A stretch of DNA of 58,220 bases, taken from assembly GCA_023404715.1 (NCBI GenBank), contig JAEYAR010000175.1:1-58220 (forward strand), read 5' to 3'. Shown here one piece after another: positions 1-7,593 of this stretch. The DNA is from Bacillota bacterium (GTDB taxonomy: Bacteria; Bacillota; Clostridia; Christensenellales; Aristaeellaceae). The position numbers and the translations under genes are program-made. Every line of letters starts with the position of its first letter. The stretch's first letter is position 1. Below the pieces are notes generated by a model. The model worked only from the letters and a program-made list of their open reading frames with translations, made no database searches and was not told where the DNA came from.

Positions 1-661
1 CATTGTAGCCAAGCTCAATCAAGTCTGTCTGTAGGTTTTTTACAGAGGCATTGTAGGAGTTGGACTTTTTGAGCAACGCAGTACCATAGCGAGCAGACCA
101 GCCGGAGGTGTCTCCAGAATCGCCACCGCCGCTGCCATCAGTGATTATAGAACCGGAAAAGTGACACAGAATGGTATCTTTCAGAGCATATGCCCACGCC
201 TGGTTGCCCTTGGGAGAGCTGTGCTGATACACATAAATTGTGTTGCCCTCAACATGGTCAACCATAGCAACATGATCAGCCTCCCGGAGACTCTTGTCAC
301 CGCTACCTTCCAGGTGGAAAACAAGGTCGCCCTTGGTCAGCGTACCCACCTGGCTGTTACTCAGAAACGAATACGGCATGCGCGGAACCTCAGTCTTATT
401 GTTCTTGACGAACAGGCGTAGGCTCTGAGCACCGGACCAAGAACTGCTGCGATCACCCATTGCACGAAAGTACCACGTGGTAAATTTGCCGCCGGTAAAC
501 TTCATCGGCATACCGCCCCCCTCGTGCATACACTGGGACACAAAGTTGGCGCAGTCACTGTTGTCAGAACCCATATTGTCGAAGTTAGCATACGCCGGAT
601 TGTGGCCGTCCCACCACTTCTTCGCATACGAGATTGCGCCGTCACGATTATAAGTAGCCAT
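1..661 (-). CDS. Amidase_6-type cell-wall hydrolase with peptidoglycan-binding tail (partial, runs off window start)
   Basis: A reading frame starts at the ATG complementary to 659-661, behind an AAGGGGAG ribosome site, and stays open to the window edge (220 codons seen). The N-terminal part reads YNRDGAISYAKKWW, then DCANFVSQC with the likely nucleophile Cys37, and ADHVAMVDHV with a likely catalytic His130: the pattern of the Amidase_6 (NlpC/P60-like) cysteine hydrolases. After a Gly/Ser-rich linker near residue 175 a second module begins (ALLKKSNSYNASVKNLQTDL), which looks like the start of a PG_binding_1 repeat. No signal peptide is visible, which fits a phage endolysin or holin-dependent export. 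It is one of three lytic enzymes in this prophage-like block. The C-terminus is outside the window, so its full length is unknown. Confidence 0.8.
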   Translation of the reverse strand, partial: MATYNRDGAISYAKKWWDGHNPAYANFDNMGSDNSDCANFVSQCMHEGGGMPMKFTGGKFTTWYFRAMGDRSSSWSGAQSLRLFVKNNKTEVPRMPYSFLSNSQVGTLTKGDLVFHLEGSGDKSLREADHVAMVDHVEGNTIYVYQHSSPKGNQAWAYALKDTILCHFSGSIITDGSGGGDSGDTSGWSARYGTALLKKSNSYNASVKNLQTDLIELGYN

Positions 662-717
662 AAAATAACTCCCCTTTTCTGCTCATAAGAGCTGTCGTCT
701 TCATGTTTGTTCAAATG

Positions 718-764
718 CTTCCGGTATATCTCAAACAATCAATAGAACCACCCCCTTTCACTAC
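718..764 (-). repeat. Diverged repeat copy 1 upstream of a lysin gene
   Basis: About 42 bases here (GTATATCT, ACAATCAAT, ACCAC, CTTTC blocks in order) match 4436-4477 at roughly three bases in four. Both copies lie upstream of a lysin gene on the same strand. In the minus direction both read as a short peptide end of the type KGxGxIDC followed by a stop, so they may be relics of the same lost gene from a duplicated lysis cassette. Confidence 0.45.
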
Positions 765-782
765 ATCGGGACTTGGAATAGG

Positions 783-817
783 ACATAGATGCAGATCAGA
801 TTCTACTGTATCTATGT
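783..817. repeat. Inverted repeat in the 739-1015 intergenic region
   Basis: ACATAGAT (783-790) and ATCTATGT (810-817) are perfect inverted arms, with further partial pairing inside. The element sits between two divergent genes. No T-tract follows directly, so terminator or operator roles are both open. The rest of 739-1015 holds the repeat copy at 718-764, a TATAAT at 878-883 without a good -35 box, and the ribosome site of the next gene. Confidence 0.4.
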
Positions 818-1015
818 AAATTCGCGAGGAGAACTTAACAATTACTTTTCTCTTAGTGTGGATATATTCTGATTTTATATAATAAAAGGAGCGGCTAGGG
901 TGTTTAAACGCTTTTGTCGTTTTACAGTAACGCGTTGAACATACTTCTTAAAGGAGGATTTAAAATGAGACCTGTTGAATACAAATCTATTACGCAAAGG
1001 GAAGGTGAACTGCTT

Positions 1016-2179
1016 ATGCCTCGTCAGTTTCACAGAATGATTCCAGCTTTGTTGATCTTTCCAGTCCTGTTAATTGCGCTTGCATGCCCTGCGCTTGCGC
1101 AAGGAGAGCGAGTCACTCTGCTATCGCAGCATACACTCAACTTTTCGTATACGCCTGCCCACCCCAACTTTCAAATTCAACGCCTAACCGATGAGCGAAT
1201 TTTCTTTGATTATGCCACGCTGGACGCTGAAACGACGGCGTTTTGGAAGCAGTTTGGCGTCGACAATATGGTGCTTGAAAAATTAGAGGTCATGGATATG
1301 GAAGGTAATAGTATAAAGTGTGAATCATTCCGTGAGTTTGAAAGTGACGAAGACGGTTACTTTTCTCAGGTGATTATTGAACCAGATGGATTTATTTACG
1401 AGTTCAGTTTCGGCTTAAGCTTAGATGAAGTCTTCCAATATAAGCGTTCCTTTAACGGCGAATGGATTTGGTCTTCGGATAAAATATTTTTAAACGATTA
1501 CGAGAAATGTTATGTCTATAATGTTCCACCCTACCGCGTCAGCATTTATCCCTTTGCAAAAAACAACCCTATTCGGATGAGGGTCATGCACGTCCCTTCT
1601 AACCAGATGAAAGCGCACGCTTTATACTACGGAGCGTTTTTTGCCTTCTTAGAAACCGAAGAGAAGCTGGGAATCTTCTCTACCAGCGAAAAAGGCGAAC
1701 ATTCCCTGCGCTTTTTCGATGCGGATTGCAACCTTATAAATCAAATCCCGGCGTCGTTCGCCTCGTACAAGCAGGTCATCGAGGATCAAGACCATCTATA
1801 CTTTTTTGTGCAGGAGACCTCCGGCACAATGGACATGCACGAGTATATCTTGTATTCCTACGATAAACACATAGGAGCTTTTCAAGATACGAAGTTATCG
1901 TATCACATCGATGGCAGCTTGGAGGTAACACCCGTACAAGCATGCGCAGATGGGATGATCGCCGTTTTGACGGACAACCAAACGCGCAATGAGGACCTCA
2001 TGCTCTGCGGCACGAGTACGCTCGCGCTACTAGATAAAGACGGCATGATGACCCGGCTTGTCGATCTGGGAAAGCGCGTCGAGTGGACCGAATCTCAAAG
2101 CGACGCGCAGCAGTTTTTGCTGCTGGTTCGAGACGTAAAAAATGGACAATATGTCTTTCAGCAGTACGGGGTGAACTAG
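1016..2179 (+). CDS. Secreted protein of unknown function, tandem paralogue A
   Basis: The 387-residue protein starts with a signal peptide: basic start, hydrophobic core, and an ALA-Q cleavage site near residue 29. A Cys just before it could alternatively be a weak lipobox. The body is acidic and rich in short beta-type segments (LRFFDADCNLINQ, EDQDHLYFFVQ, LYSYDKH), suggesting a beta-propeller-like fold; I recognise no family. It is about half identical to the next gene along its whole length, a tandem duplication. An earlier ATG at 965 has a better ribosome site, but the matching position in paralogue B is not a start codon while both share the start used here, with AAGGGAAGG at 997-1005. 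It lies against the direction of the surrounding lysis-type genes, so it looks like cargo in the prophage-like block. Confidence 0.75.
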   Translation: MPRQFHRMIPALLIFPVLLIALACPALAQGERVTLLSQHTLNFSYTPAHPNFQIQRLTDERIFFDYATLDAETTAFWKQFGVDNMVLEKLEVMDMEGNSIKCESFREFESDEDGYFSQVIIEPDGFIYEFSFGLSLDEVFQYKRSFNGEWIWSSDKIFLNDYEKCYVYNVPPYRVSIYPFAKNNPIRMRVMHVPSNQMKAHALYYGAFFAFLETEEKLGIFSTSEKGEHSLRFFDADCNLINQIPASFASYKQVIEDQDHLYFFVQETSGTMDMHEYILYSYDKHIGAFQDTKLSYHIDGSLEVTPVQACADGMIAVLTDNQTRNEDLMLCGTSTLALLDKDGMMTRLVDLGKRVEWTESQSDAQQFLLLVRDVKNGQYVFQQYGVN

Positions 2180-2187
2180 GAGATAAC

Positions 2188-2225
2188 AAAAGAGGGGAAA
2201 GGGACAATGCCCCTCCCCTCTTTTC
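2188..2225 (+). terminator. Intrinsic terminator after paralogue A
   Basis: AAGAGGGG with GGG pairs with CCC and CCCCTCTT around a short loop, followed by TTTT. It lies 10 bases after the stop codon of the first secreted paralogue. Confidence 0.75.
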
Positions 2226-2309
2226 GTGTCGTACCTGCCTGACAAAAAGTGGATTCAAAAGAAGGCCTGTTGAAGACATCAAATCAGACAATAAGGAGGG
2301 AGACTGTCT

Positions 2310-3467
2310 ATGTGCCGCCTAACATGCAAATCTATCCTCACACTGCTGCTCATATGCTCCTTGCTGATCGCATGCCCAGCGCTTGCGCAAGGAGAGCGAG
2401 TTACCCTGCAATCAGAATATGCGCTGAATCTTTCCCATGAAGTATCCTATCCGCAGGTTGCTGTCATGCGCCTAACAGACCAACGGATCTTTTTTGTATA
2501 CCCAGCGGAGCTTAAGGAAACGACCGAGTTCTGGGGGCAGTTTGGCATAGACAATATGATCAATACCATACTGGAGATTACAGATTTTGAAGGCAACAGC
2601 ATATGGCACGATGACTTCCGTGAACACAGTGACGACGAAGATAGCTTCTTTTATCAGGTGATTCTCGAGCCGGACGGATTCATTTATCTATATTGTTTGA
2701 GTCTGAACTTAAACCCATGCTATCAAATCAAGCGCTCCTTTGATGGCGTGATGCTCGGCTATGACACAATTGAACCGTCCGACTCCGAGAAATCGTATGT
2801 ATTCAATGAACCGCCCTATCGCGTCAGCATTTATCCCTTTTCGGAGGAGAATCCGATCCGGATGGAGATCCTACACATTCCATCGGGTCAAACGAAAACG
2901 CATTCCTTATTGTATGGGGAGCACTTTTCCTTCTTTGTCACCGATGGAAAGCTAGCCGTCCTATCTGCCAACGAAAAAGTGGAGCATACCCTCCGGTTCT
3001 TCGATGCGGACTGCAATCTTATCAAGCAAATGCCCGTCCCATTCGCGGCGTGCAATCAAGTCTTGGAGGATCAGGAACATCTATATTTTTTCGTCCAGAA
3101 GACCTCCGGCATAATGCACACACACGAATATACCTTGTACACCTATGATAAACGCACAGATGTTTTTGAAGATGAGACAATACCGTATCGTATCGATGGA
3201 AGTTTAGGGGTTACTCTGATACAAGCGGATATCGACGGGATACTGGCTGTGCTGACGGATAACGAGACGAAGGACAAAGACTTCATGCTCTGTGGCAAGA
3301 GCGCCATCGCGCTATTGGGTAAAGACGGCACGCTTACCCAAATTGACGATCTGGATAAGCGTGTCGAATGGGTCGACTCACAAACAGGGCAGCAGTTTAC
3401 ACTGCTCGTTCGAGATGTGGAAGATGGACGTTATGCTCTCCGGCAGTACGCGATCAACCCTGCCTGA
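2310..3467 (+). CDS. Secreted protein of unknown function, tandem paralogue B
   Basis: 385 residues, with a signal peptide ending in CPALAQG exactly as in paralogue A; here LIAC also fits a lipobox, so lipid anchoring is possible. Collinear with paralogue A from signal to C-terminus (shared QGERVTL, RVSIYPF, LRFFDADCNLI, SGxMxxHEY, LLVRDV). The similarity continues upstream of the start, so the duplicated unit included the leader. The start at 2310 follows AAGGAGGGA. Its last 14 bases overlap the convergent lysin gene that ends at 3454, and no terminator separates the two. Function unknown; a secreted or surface binding protein is the most that can be said. Confidence 0.75.
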   Translation: MCRLTCKSILTLLLICSLLIACPALAQGERVTLQSEYALNLSHEVSYPQVAVMRLTDQRIFFVYPAELKETTEFWGQFGIDNMINTILEITDFEGNSIWHDDFREHSDDEDSFFYQVILEPDGFIYLYCLSLNLNPCYQIKRSFDGVMLGYDTIEPSDSEKSYVFNEPPYRVSIYPFSEENPIRMEILHIPSGQTKTHSLLYGEHFSFFVTDGKLAVLSANEKVEHTLRFFDADCNLIKQMPVPFAACNQVLEDQEHLYFFVQKTSGIMHTHEYTLYTYDKRTDVFEDETIPYRIDGSLGVTLIQADIDGILAVLTDNETKDKDFMLCGKSAIALLGKDGTLTQIDDLDKRVEWVDSQTGQQFTLLVRDVEDGRYALRQYAINPA

Positions 3468-4380
3468 CGTACTTAGACCATCCCCAGTAGTTCCACTTAG
3501 AGTTCATGGAAGTTAAGTTCCCACCGCTTTGATTACCTTCCGAATCTATATTCTTTTTATATTTACAGCGCAGTGCGCCAAAGAGACTAGCGGACTGGTA
3601 GACTGCAGGTTCGGGTCCCTTTCCGAAATCATACAAGCCAAAGTACACCCCAATGTGGCTCGTCCAAAACAAGTTACCAGTCGCCGTTTTTCTGCAGGCC
3701 TGATAAAGCTCCATACCGGGAATGAGCTTGCTATAGCCTCCCAGTTGAGGAATATAGCCGTAATAAGCGCATTCCTTGGTGAAATTCGTAGTGGAACCAT
3801 GAGTGCCAGCCTTTCTTGCACGCTGAGTGAACCCAGAGCAGTCCATGACCTCATACGTGTTTGATGGGACTTTGGCAAGTTCATCTAAATTCTTTAAATA
3901 TTGCGTCACCGTCAAGAGAGACGCATTGTTGTTAGAAAAGGTTCTGATTTTAGTCACTGCATCAGCATAGGTGTTAACCCTTTCCGTATACATCGTCTTA
4001 TACTCACCTGCCGGCTTAGTTGCATCTATCTTATCCGTAGCGCTGCTACCACCGTCGACTACATCCGTACAATGCGAAGGATCAAGGTGACCGTGAATAT
4101 AGTTATCCTCAAGTGCTGCGAGGCTCTTCTTGCCAAAAAGGCCATCAGCAGTCAGGCTATACTTCTTTTGCAGCTTCGTTACGGCAGCGGCCGTGTTATT
4201 GCCATACTTACCATCCGCCCCTTGCGTATCGAAGCCATACTGCGTCAGCGCCTGCTGTAACAGCTTAACTTGAGAGTGCGTCGTAGCAGTATCTTTCTTA
4301 AAAGAACCCAGCCCAGCATGAATTTTAGCCAGTGTCATCTTGCTGTTCAAACCGCTGCCAACGATAGTTATATCCGCCAT
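3454..4380 (-). CDS. Endolysin: PG_binding_1 domain plus NlpC/P60- or CHAP-type cysteine peptidase
   Basis: 308 residues from the ATG at 4380, which sits six bases after GGAGGAA; an upstream ATG at 4395 overlaps that ribosome site and is less likely. Residues about 30-92 form a peptidoglycan-binding repeat (VKLLQQALTQYGF, DGKYGNNTAAAV, LTADGLFGKKSL). The catalytic part has MDCSGFTQ with Cys181 and FWTSHIGVYFG with His242, the Cys/His pair of NlpC/P60-like peptidases. It has no signal peptide. A deleted holin gene (4582-4753) lies just upstream on the same strand, so this was probably a holin-lysin cassette. It overlaps paralogue B tail-to-tail. Likely substrate is peptidoglycan stem peptides; the exact bond cannot be told. 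Confidence 0.85.
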   Translation of the reverse strand: MADITIVGSGLNSKMTLAKIHAGLGSFKKDTATTHSQVKLLQQALTQYGFDTQGADGKYGNNTAAAVTKLQKKYSLTADGLFGKKSLAALEDNYIHGHLDPSHCTDVVDGGSSATDKIDATKPAGEYKTMYTERVNTYADAVTKIRTFSNNNASLLTVTQYLKNLDELAKVPSNTYEVMDCSGFTQRARKAGTHGSTTNFTKECAYYGYIPQLGGYSKLIPGMELYQACRKTATGNLFWTSHIGVYFGLYDFGKGPEPAVYQSASLFGALRCKYKKNIDSEGNQSGGNLTSMNSKWNYWGWSKYVRQG

Positions 4381-4435
4381 ATTGTCTTCCTCCATTTTTC
4401 TTATAATTTAAATTTTCAAGAGCATCCCGTTTACC

Positions 4436-4477
4436 CGTATATCTACACAATCAATGGCACCACGTCCTTTCTGTTAC
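4436..4477 (-). repeat. Diverged repeat copy 2 upstream of a lysin gene
   Basis: Partner of the copy at 718-764. It lies between the lysin start and the tRNA-like element. Read on the minus strand it ends a short frame (KGRGAIDCVDIRVNG then stop) whose counterpart before the first lysin reads KGGGSIDC then a stop. Confidence 0.45.
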
Positions 4478-4495
4478 CAGCATTACGAAGATTAA

Positions 4496-4566
4496 GCGCA
4501 GAGGATGGTTTCGAACCCCCAGCTCTCGCCCATGAGGTGAGCGGTCTTCTATTAGCCTATCTGCGC
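4496..4566 (-). tRNA. Degenerate tRNA-like element with CAT anticodon loop
   Basis: Read on the minus strand, 71 bases begin GCGCAGA and end TCTGCGC (perfect 7-bp acceptor). An anticodon arm CTCAC-CTCATGG-GCGAG has four of five pairs, T33 and anticodon CAT, and a GGTTCGAAACC T-arm core is present but shifted by one base. The D-stem is poor (two good pairs) and no CCA follows. I read it as a decayed phage-type tRNA-Met or a tRNA mimic. A covariance search should give a low or pseudogene-level score if this is right. Confidence 0.4.
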
Positions 4567-4569
4567 ATG

Positions 4570-4595
4570 AAAAAACCGGAGTTATTGGCTCCGAT
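4570..4595 (-). terminator. Weak intrinsic terminator after the holin remnant
   Basis: On the minus strand CGGAG pairs with CTCCG across a seven-base loop and is followed by G and six T. It overlaps the end of the displaced holin frame, just before the tRNA-like element. Confidence 0.5.
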
Positions 4596-4753
4596 TTATT
4601 TTCATACCTACTTGCCGATTTCCGTTCCCTGTAGAGACCGTGGTCTCCAAGCGGTTTTGGATGGACTCTATCCCCTCCGAGATGTTGTCGATAAAAGGAT
4701 CGCCCCCACTGTTGCGGCGCTACTTCGAGAATCACAAGCAGACTCCCATCCAT
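4582..4753 (-). pseudogene. Deleted and frameshifted BhlA/UviB-type holin
   Basis: The start reads MDGSLLVILEVAPQQ, matching MDSSLQTILEAALQQ of the intact holin at 8290-8493. The frame is then lost; in the next frame FIDNISEGIESIQNRL matches IDTLSMNIAEGIEDIQNRL of the intact copy, running to a TAA at 4582. The membrane segment and part of the charged helix between these blocks are missing, so a deletion of roughly 25-30 codons plus a frameshift destroyed it. It lies directly upstream of the endolysin, the normal place for a holin. Confidence 0.7.
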
Positions 4754-4879
4754 GTATTATCACCTTGTCTTCTTATTGGCAGGCATGGCAACGAACCCTC
4801 CTGACGCATTGCGCTTCATCAGATAAAGAAAGAGAACGGGGCCTGTACGACCTCGCTCTCATCATTTCTGACAAGTATA

Positions 4880-4908
4880 AGTATAGCACCAAACCCCATA
4901 AAGGTCAG
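4880..4908 (-). promoter_or_regulatory. Candidate promoter for the holin remnant/lysin unit
   Basis: On the minus strand CTGACC and TATACT are separated by 17 bases. It points toward the holin remnant and the endolysin. The -35 box matches four of six consensus bases. Confidence 0.45.
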
Positions 4909-4964
4909 TACACCTTTAGTCTACTCTTGGTATGGAAACACAGAGGTCTACAATCCAATACGCA

Positions 4965-5456
4965 TCAGCTCAGCATGAAGGAGAGCAGGTCCTCATCATG
5001 CCGTTGATAAATGGATGAAAGCTTTTCGATTGCTTTGTTTCGATGCTTTGCCAACATGCTGCGGCTGACGTGATGCTCCTCACATAGGCTATCCCACGTG
5101 TGCCCATGAATGATCATATCCCGCATTAAGGCTGGCAGCTGTTCGGGAAGAGAATCGAGCGCTGCCTCAAAGAACGTAATTTCCTCATCAAGCAAGTGAT
5201 ACTTCCTTTCTAAATAATCATACCACTCACGGTTCATCCGCTCGGTCTTCTCTTGATAGGACATGGCGATACGTTCCGTTTTATCCGTCTGCCTACTTGT
5301 CTGTACAGGTTCGTTTCCTGAGTTGGACGTCATCATACTCTCAATTACTTCATCACACGATATGCCACGAAAGTGCATCAGTTGCTGCTTAAGTGCCTCC
5401 CGTTCACGGATCAAACGCGGATAATCCTTCATCATCTTTGAAACCTGATGGTGCAT
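4965..5456 (-). CDS. Phage-type sigma-70 region 4-like regulator
   Basis: 163 residues from the ATG at 5456, which follows GTAGGAGG by six bases; an in-frame TTG at 5474 lies upstream of that ribosome site and is not used. The N-terminal two thirds are charged and helical (MMKDYPRLIRERE, NREWYDYLERKYHLLDEE). The C-terminus has a helix-turn-helix of sigma region 4 type (HTWDSLCEEHHVSRSMLAKHR). Proteins of this plan commonly act as late-gene activators in phages of Firmicutes (ArpU/RinA-like in arrangement). It is read with the small protein at 5488-5772 upstream of it, 31 bases away. Target promoters are unknown. Confidence 0.65.
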   Translation of the reverse strand: MHHQVSKMMKDYPRLIREREALKQQLMHFRGISCDEVIESMMTSNSGNEPVQTSRQTDKTERIAMSYQEKTERMNREWYDYLERKYHLLDEEITFFEAALDSLPEQLPALMRDMIIHGHTWDSLCEEHHVSRSMLAKHRNKAIEKLSSIYQRHDEDLLSFMLS

Positions 5457-5487
5457 ATCATCCCTCCTACGCAATCACCATATATTA

Positions 5488-5772
5488 TCATAATTTTTGG
5501 ATATCGGAAAAGAACGAAGGATGCTTTCGCAGATCAATGTCAGAGAGTTTACAGGCATTATACTTTTGAAGCAATTCCCTTACCGCATATGTCTTCCCTT
5601 CACTACATTTTTGTGCCAAATTCTCCCGAAGAACGCTAAAAGATACCGTGTTGATATTTGGATCTGCATTTTCTGATGTACCACTGTTTAAAGATTCGGC
5701 CATCGCTTGAAGTTTATCTGCAAGACATCGCAAGTCATTTGCTGCATTAAGGAGAAAAATGATTTCATCCAC
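5488..5772 (-). CDS. Small conserved phage-type protein, function unknown
   Basis: 94 residues from a GTG at 5772 behind AAAGGAT. A helical N-terminus (LLNAANDLRCLADKLQAMAE) is followed by a conserved-looking C-terminal block, FSVLRENLAQKC and VRELLQKYNACKLSDID. I recognise this VRxxL-(A/S)-xK ... VRELLxKYxAxKLSDI pattern from small proteins found beside phage replication and regulator genes, sometimes loosely annotated as rRNA biogenesis or ligase proteins; no activity is established. It is probably co-transcribed with the sigma-like gene that follows. The 303 bases upstream (5773-6075) hold no gene I can support, only the leader of the divergent secreted-protein gene. Confidence 0.55.
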   Translation of the reverse strand: MDEIIFLLNAANDLRCLADKLQAMAESLNSGTSENADPNINTVSFSVLRENLAQKCSEGKTYAVRELLQKYNACKLSDIDLRKHPSFFSDIQKL

Positions 5773-6075
5773 CTTGACCTATCCTTTCTATTATCTGGGT
5801 GTTATAAAAGTTCCATTTACGCATTTTTTCACCGCGTTAACACCGGCGGATATGCTGTTGTGAAAAGGCTACGCTCGATAAGAAACGAGGGAATAAAGAG
5901 CTCTTAGGGCAAGACAAAACTACGAATGTGTGCTTTTTGCACTAAAAAAGCAGAGATGCATGCAAGAAAATTACAAATAATTAATTCGTCATAAAAGGTC
6001 GAGATTCGTCTGCATCAAAATCTCAAATTGTCCCTCTATCTTTTTGATGGTTGAATCAAAAAAGGAGAGTGCATT

Positions 6076-6501
6076 ATGAAAAAGCTTTTGACGTCCCTTG
6101 TTATTTTGTCTTTGCTTATCGGGATTACCGGCTCGATTGCGACCGCAGGCGAGATGCTTCCGCCTCCTGAACAAGTTTCAGAAAATCCTGTTCACGCCTC
6201 CACACGCTGGTTTAATCCGCTAAGATCATCCGATATTGTGATTAGCTATGTGGAATCGATCATCGATAAAGCAAGCTCGTCCTCTGTCAAAATTTACGCC
6301 CTGACCGAAACGAACAAAACGGCGGACGACATTGGCGGTATGATGACCATACAGAAGTGGTTAAACAACAAATAGAACGATTACAAAAATATCAGCTTCT
6401 ATGCTTTTGATCGAGATTCCTTTTCCGGTGCGTTCCATCACGGAAAGTATAAAGGTCAATTAAACTCCATAATGGAATCGCAAAAGGATAGAAAGGATTG
6501 A
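6076..6501 (+). pseudogene. Secreted protein gene interrupted by an in-frame amber codon
   Basis: The ATG at 6076 follows AAAGGAGAG and starts a signal peptide (MKKLLTSLVILSLLIG, then a TATAG-type cleavage site). The frame runs 99 codons to WLNNK, meets TAG at 6373-6375, and continues in the same frame for 41 more codons (NDYKNISFYAFDRDSFSGAF) to TGA at 6499. The part after the stop has the composition expected of a small secreted beta protein, and a Trp (TGG) at the TAG would restore a K-W-N-D-Y pattern usual in such repeats. I read it as a one-base nonsense mutation of a 141-residue secreted protein. It points against its neighbours, like the tandem secreted pair. Confidence 0.6.
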
Positions 6502-6526
6502 AGGGATAGTGCCGCTGATCTGCGCA

Positions 6527-6724
6527 TTAAAGCCTTTGTAGATGGTTTACGTTACGGCGCAAGGCTTTTTTAGGCTTTAAGGTTTGGGATGACTGTCGGC
6601 GCATGTATTCCTCGTAAGCTCGCCGTTTAATCTCTTCTATGCGGTTTTCGTTTTCACAGATAGGCTCCGTTTGCAAATCACGAACCTTTCTTTCCAACTT
6701 TTGTGGATCAATCCTCTTTATCAT
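6527..6724 (-). CDS. Small basic protein of unknown function
   Basis: 65 residues, highly charged (MIKRIDPQKLERKVRDLQTE, RRAYEEYMRRQ, LKPKKALRRNVNH), with no membrane segment. Its ATG at 6724 overlaps the end of the HTH pseudogene, whose stop is at 6708-6710, an overlap of 17 bases that suggests translational coupling. The ribosome site GGAGGAAGAG lies inside the upstream frame. Possibly a DNA-associated phage protein; nothing more can be said. Confidence 0.45.
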   Translation of the reverse strand: MIKRIDPQKLERKVRDLQTEPICENENRIEEIKRRAYEEYMRRQSSQTLKPKKALRRNVNHLQRL

Positions 6725-6932
6725 TCTCTTCCTCCAATTGCTTTTTTAAGTATGCCAGTGTACGCCGGTAGCGCGAACGAACGATATGATAATTCATGTG
6801 CAACTCATCTGCGATTTCTGACAGGATCAAATCCGTGGTTGCCATCATCAGGACAATCTGCTATGCTGGATTCTTGAACCGGTCAAGAGCACGTTGCAAC
6901 TTGCGTTTTTCGATATCATGAAGTAACTTCAC
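6708..6932 (-). pseudogene. Sigma region 4/HTH regulator with in-frame amber codon
   Basis: From a GTG at 6932 the frame reads KLLHDIEKRKLQRALDRF, then NPA, then TAG (complement of 6861-6863, codon 24), and goes on QIVLMMATTDLILSEIADEL, HMNYHIVRSRYRRTLAYL to TGA at 6708. The second half is a clear sigma-70 region 4 type helix-turn-helix. It overlaps the upstream 42-codon frame (6916-7044) and the downstream small gene, so the original unit was a run of overlapping phage genes. It is the second in-frame TAG in this block, but other genes here end normally in TAG, so stop-codon recoding is unlikely. Confidence 0.55.
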
Positions 6933-7044
6933 GACAAAGCGCCTTTTCCATTTGCTGTGTTATGTTTTGCATGAGCCAGTCCAGCGTTTCGCTGAGGACG
7001 ATTTTTGGGATGGAAGAATTGACACTACGAACTGCTTCTTTCAT
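6916..7044 (-). CDS. Short ORF upstream of the HTH pseudogene, perhaps its displaced N-terminus
   Basis: 42 codons (MKEAVRSVNSSIPKIVLSET, then LDWLMQNITQQMEKALCREV). No convincing ribosome site precedes it. Its end overlaps the GTG-started HTH frame one base out of phase, so it may be the N-terminal part of the same ancestral protein separated by a frameshift rather than a gene of its own. Confidence 0.3.
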   Translation of the reverse strand: MKEAVRSVNSSIPKIVLSETLDWLMQNITQQMEKALCREVTS

Positions 7045-7074
7045 TGCTTGCTATTTTTATTTAGCAAACAAACC

Positions 7075-7593
7075 TCACCTGAGTGTGTGCAATTCTTCCT
7101 TTAGCTCTCGTTTCAGAGCTTTTTGAACTCTGTGATGGGCGGTTCTTGCTGCTTCAGAGGTGATACCCAGCGCAATACCAATGTTGTCATAGCTCATATC
7201 TTCCACATCCCTGAGCCGCATTACCTCGGTATAGTAGAGCGGGAAGCGTTTAAGAGCTTTACTAGCGACATCCGCTACAAAAATGCGCATCACGGTCACG
7301 TCGGTTTCACCTTCCAAAAACTTAGCACCCAATAAATAACAGGCTTGTACAATTCGACAATGGTCCCTGATTTGGTCTTTGGCCGTACGTAGTGCGACCG
7401 TAATAAGCCAGGCTTTCAACTTTTCCGGCTGTTTGATGGATTCAGCTTGTATCAATGCTTCAAGATACGCGTTTTGCAGGCATTCCTCCGCTAAGTCATA
7501 GGTGGGTTGGCAGGTTCGGATGTAGTTGACAAGTTTACGGTGCTCTTCGCTTGAGATTTGTGAAATCCGACTGTAGACTTCCTCGAATGACAC
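7075..7593 (-). CDS. ECF-like RNA polymerase sigma factor
   Basis: 172 residues, starting with GTG at 7593 just after GAGGGGAC. Region 2 lies at about residues 20-80 (YDLAEECLQNAYLEALIQAE, WLITVALRTAKDQIRDH) and region 4 at about 110-165 (PLYYTEVMRLRDVEDMSYDN, IGIALGITSEAARTAHHRVQ). This is the minimal two-domain plan of ECF sigma factors. Its first 103 bases overlap the end of the regulator at 7491-8087 in a different frame, so the two are likely made from one message. No anti-sigma gene is next to it. In this phage-like setting it may direct late transcription, which is inference. Confidence 0.7.
   Translation of the reverse strand: MSFEEVYSRISQISSEEHRKLVNYIRTCQPTYDLAEECLQNAYLEALIQAESIKQPEKLKAWLITVALRTAKDQIRDHCRIVQACYLLGAKFLEGETDVTVMRIFVADVASKALKRFPLYYTEVMRLRDVEDMSYDNIGIALGITSEAARTAHHRVQKALKRELKEELHTLR

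Noticed and set aside
502..738. 78-codon minus-strand ORF over the first lysin start
   Set aside because: Out of frame with the Amidase_6 protein, which has the ribosome site and the family motifs.
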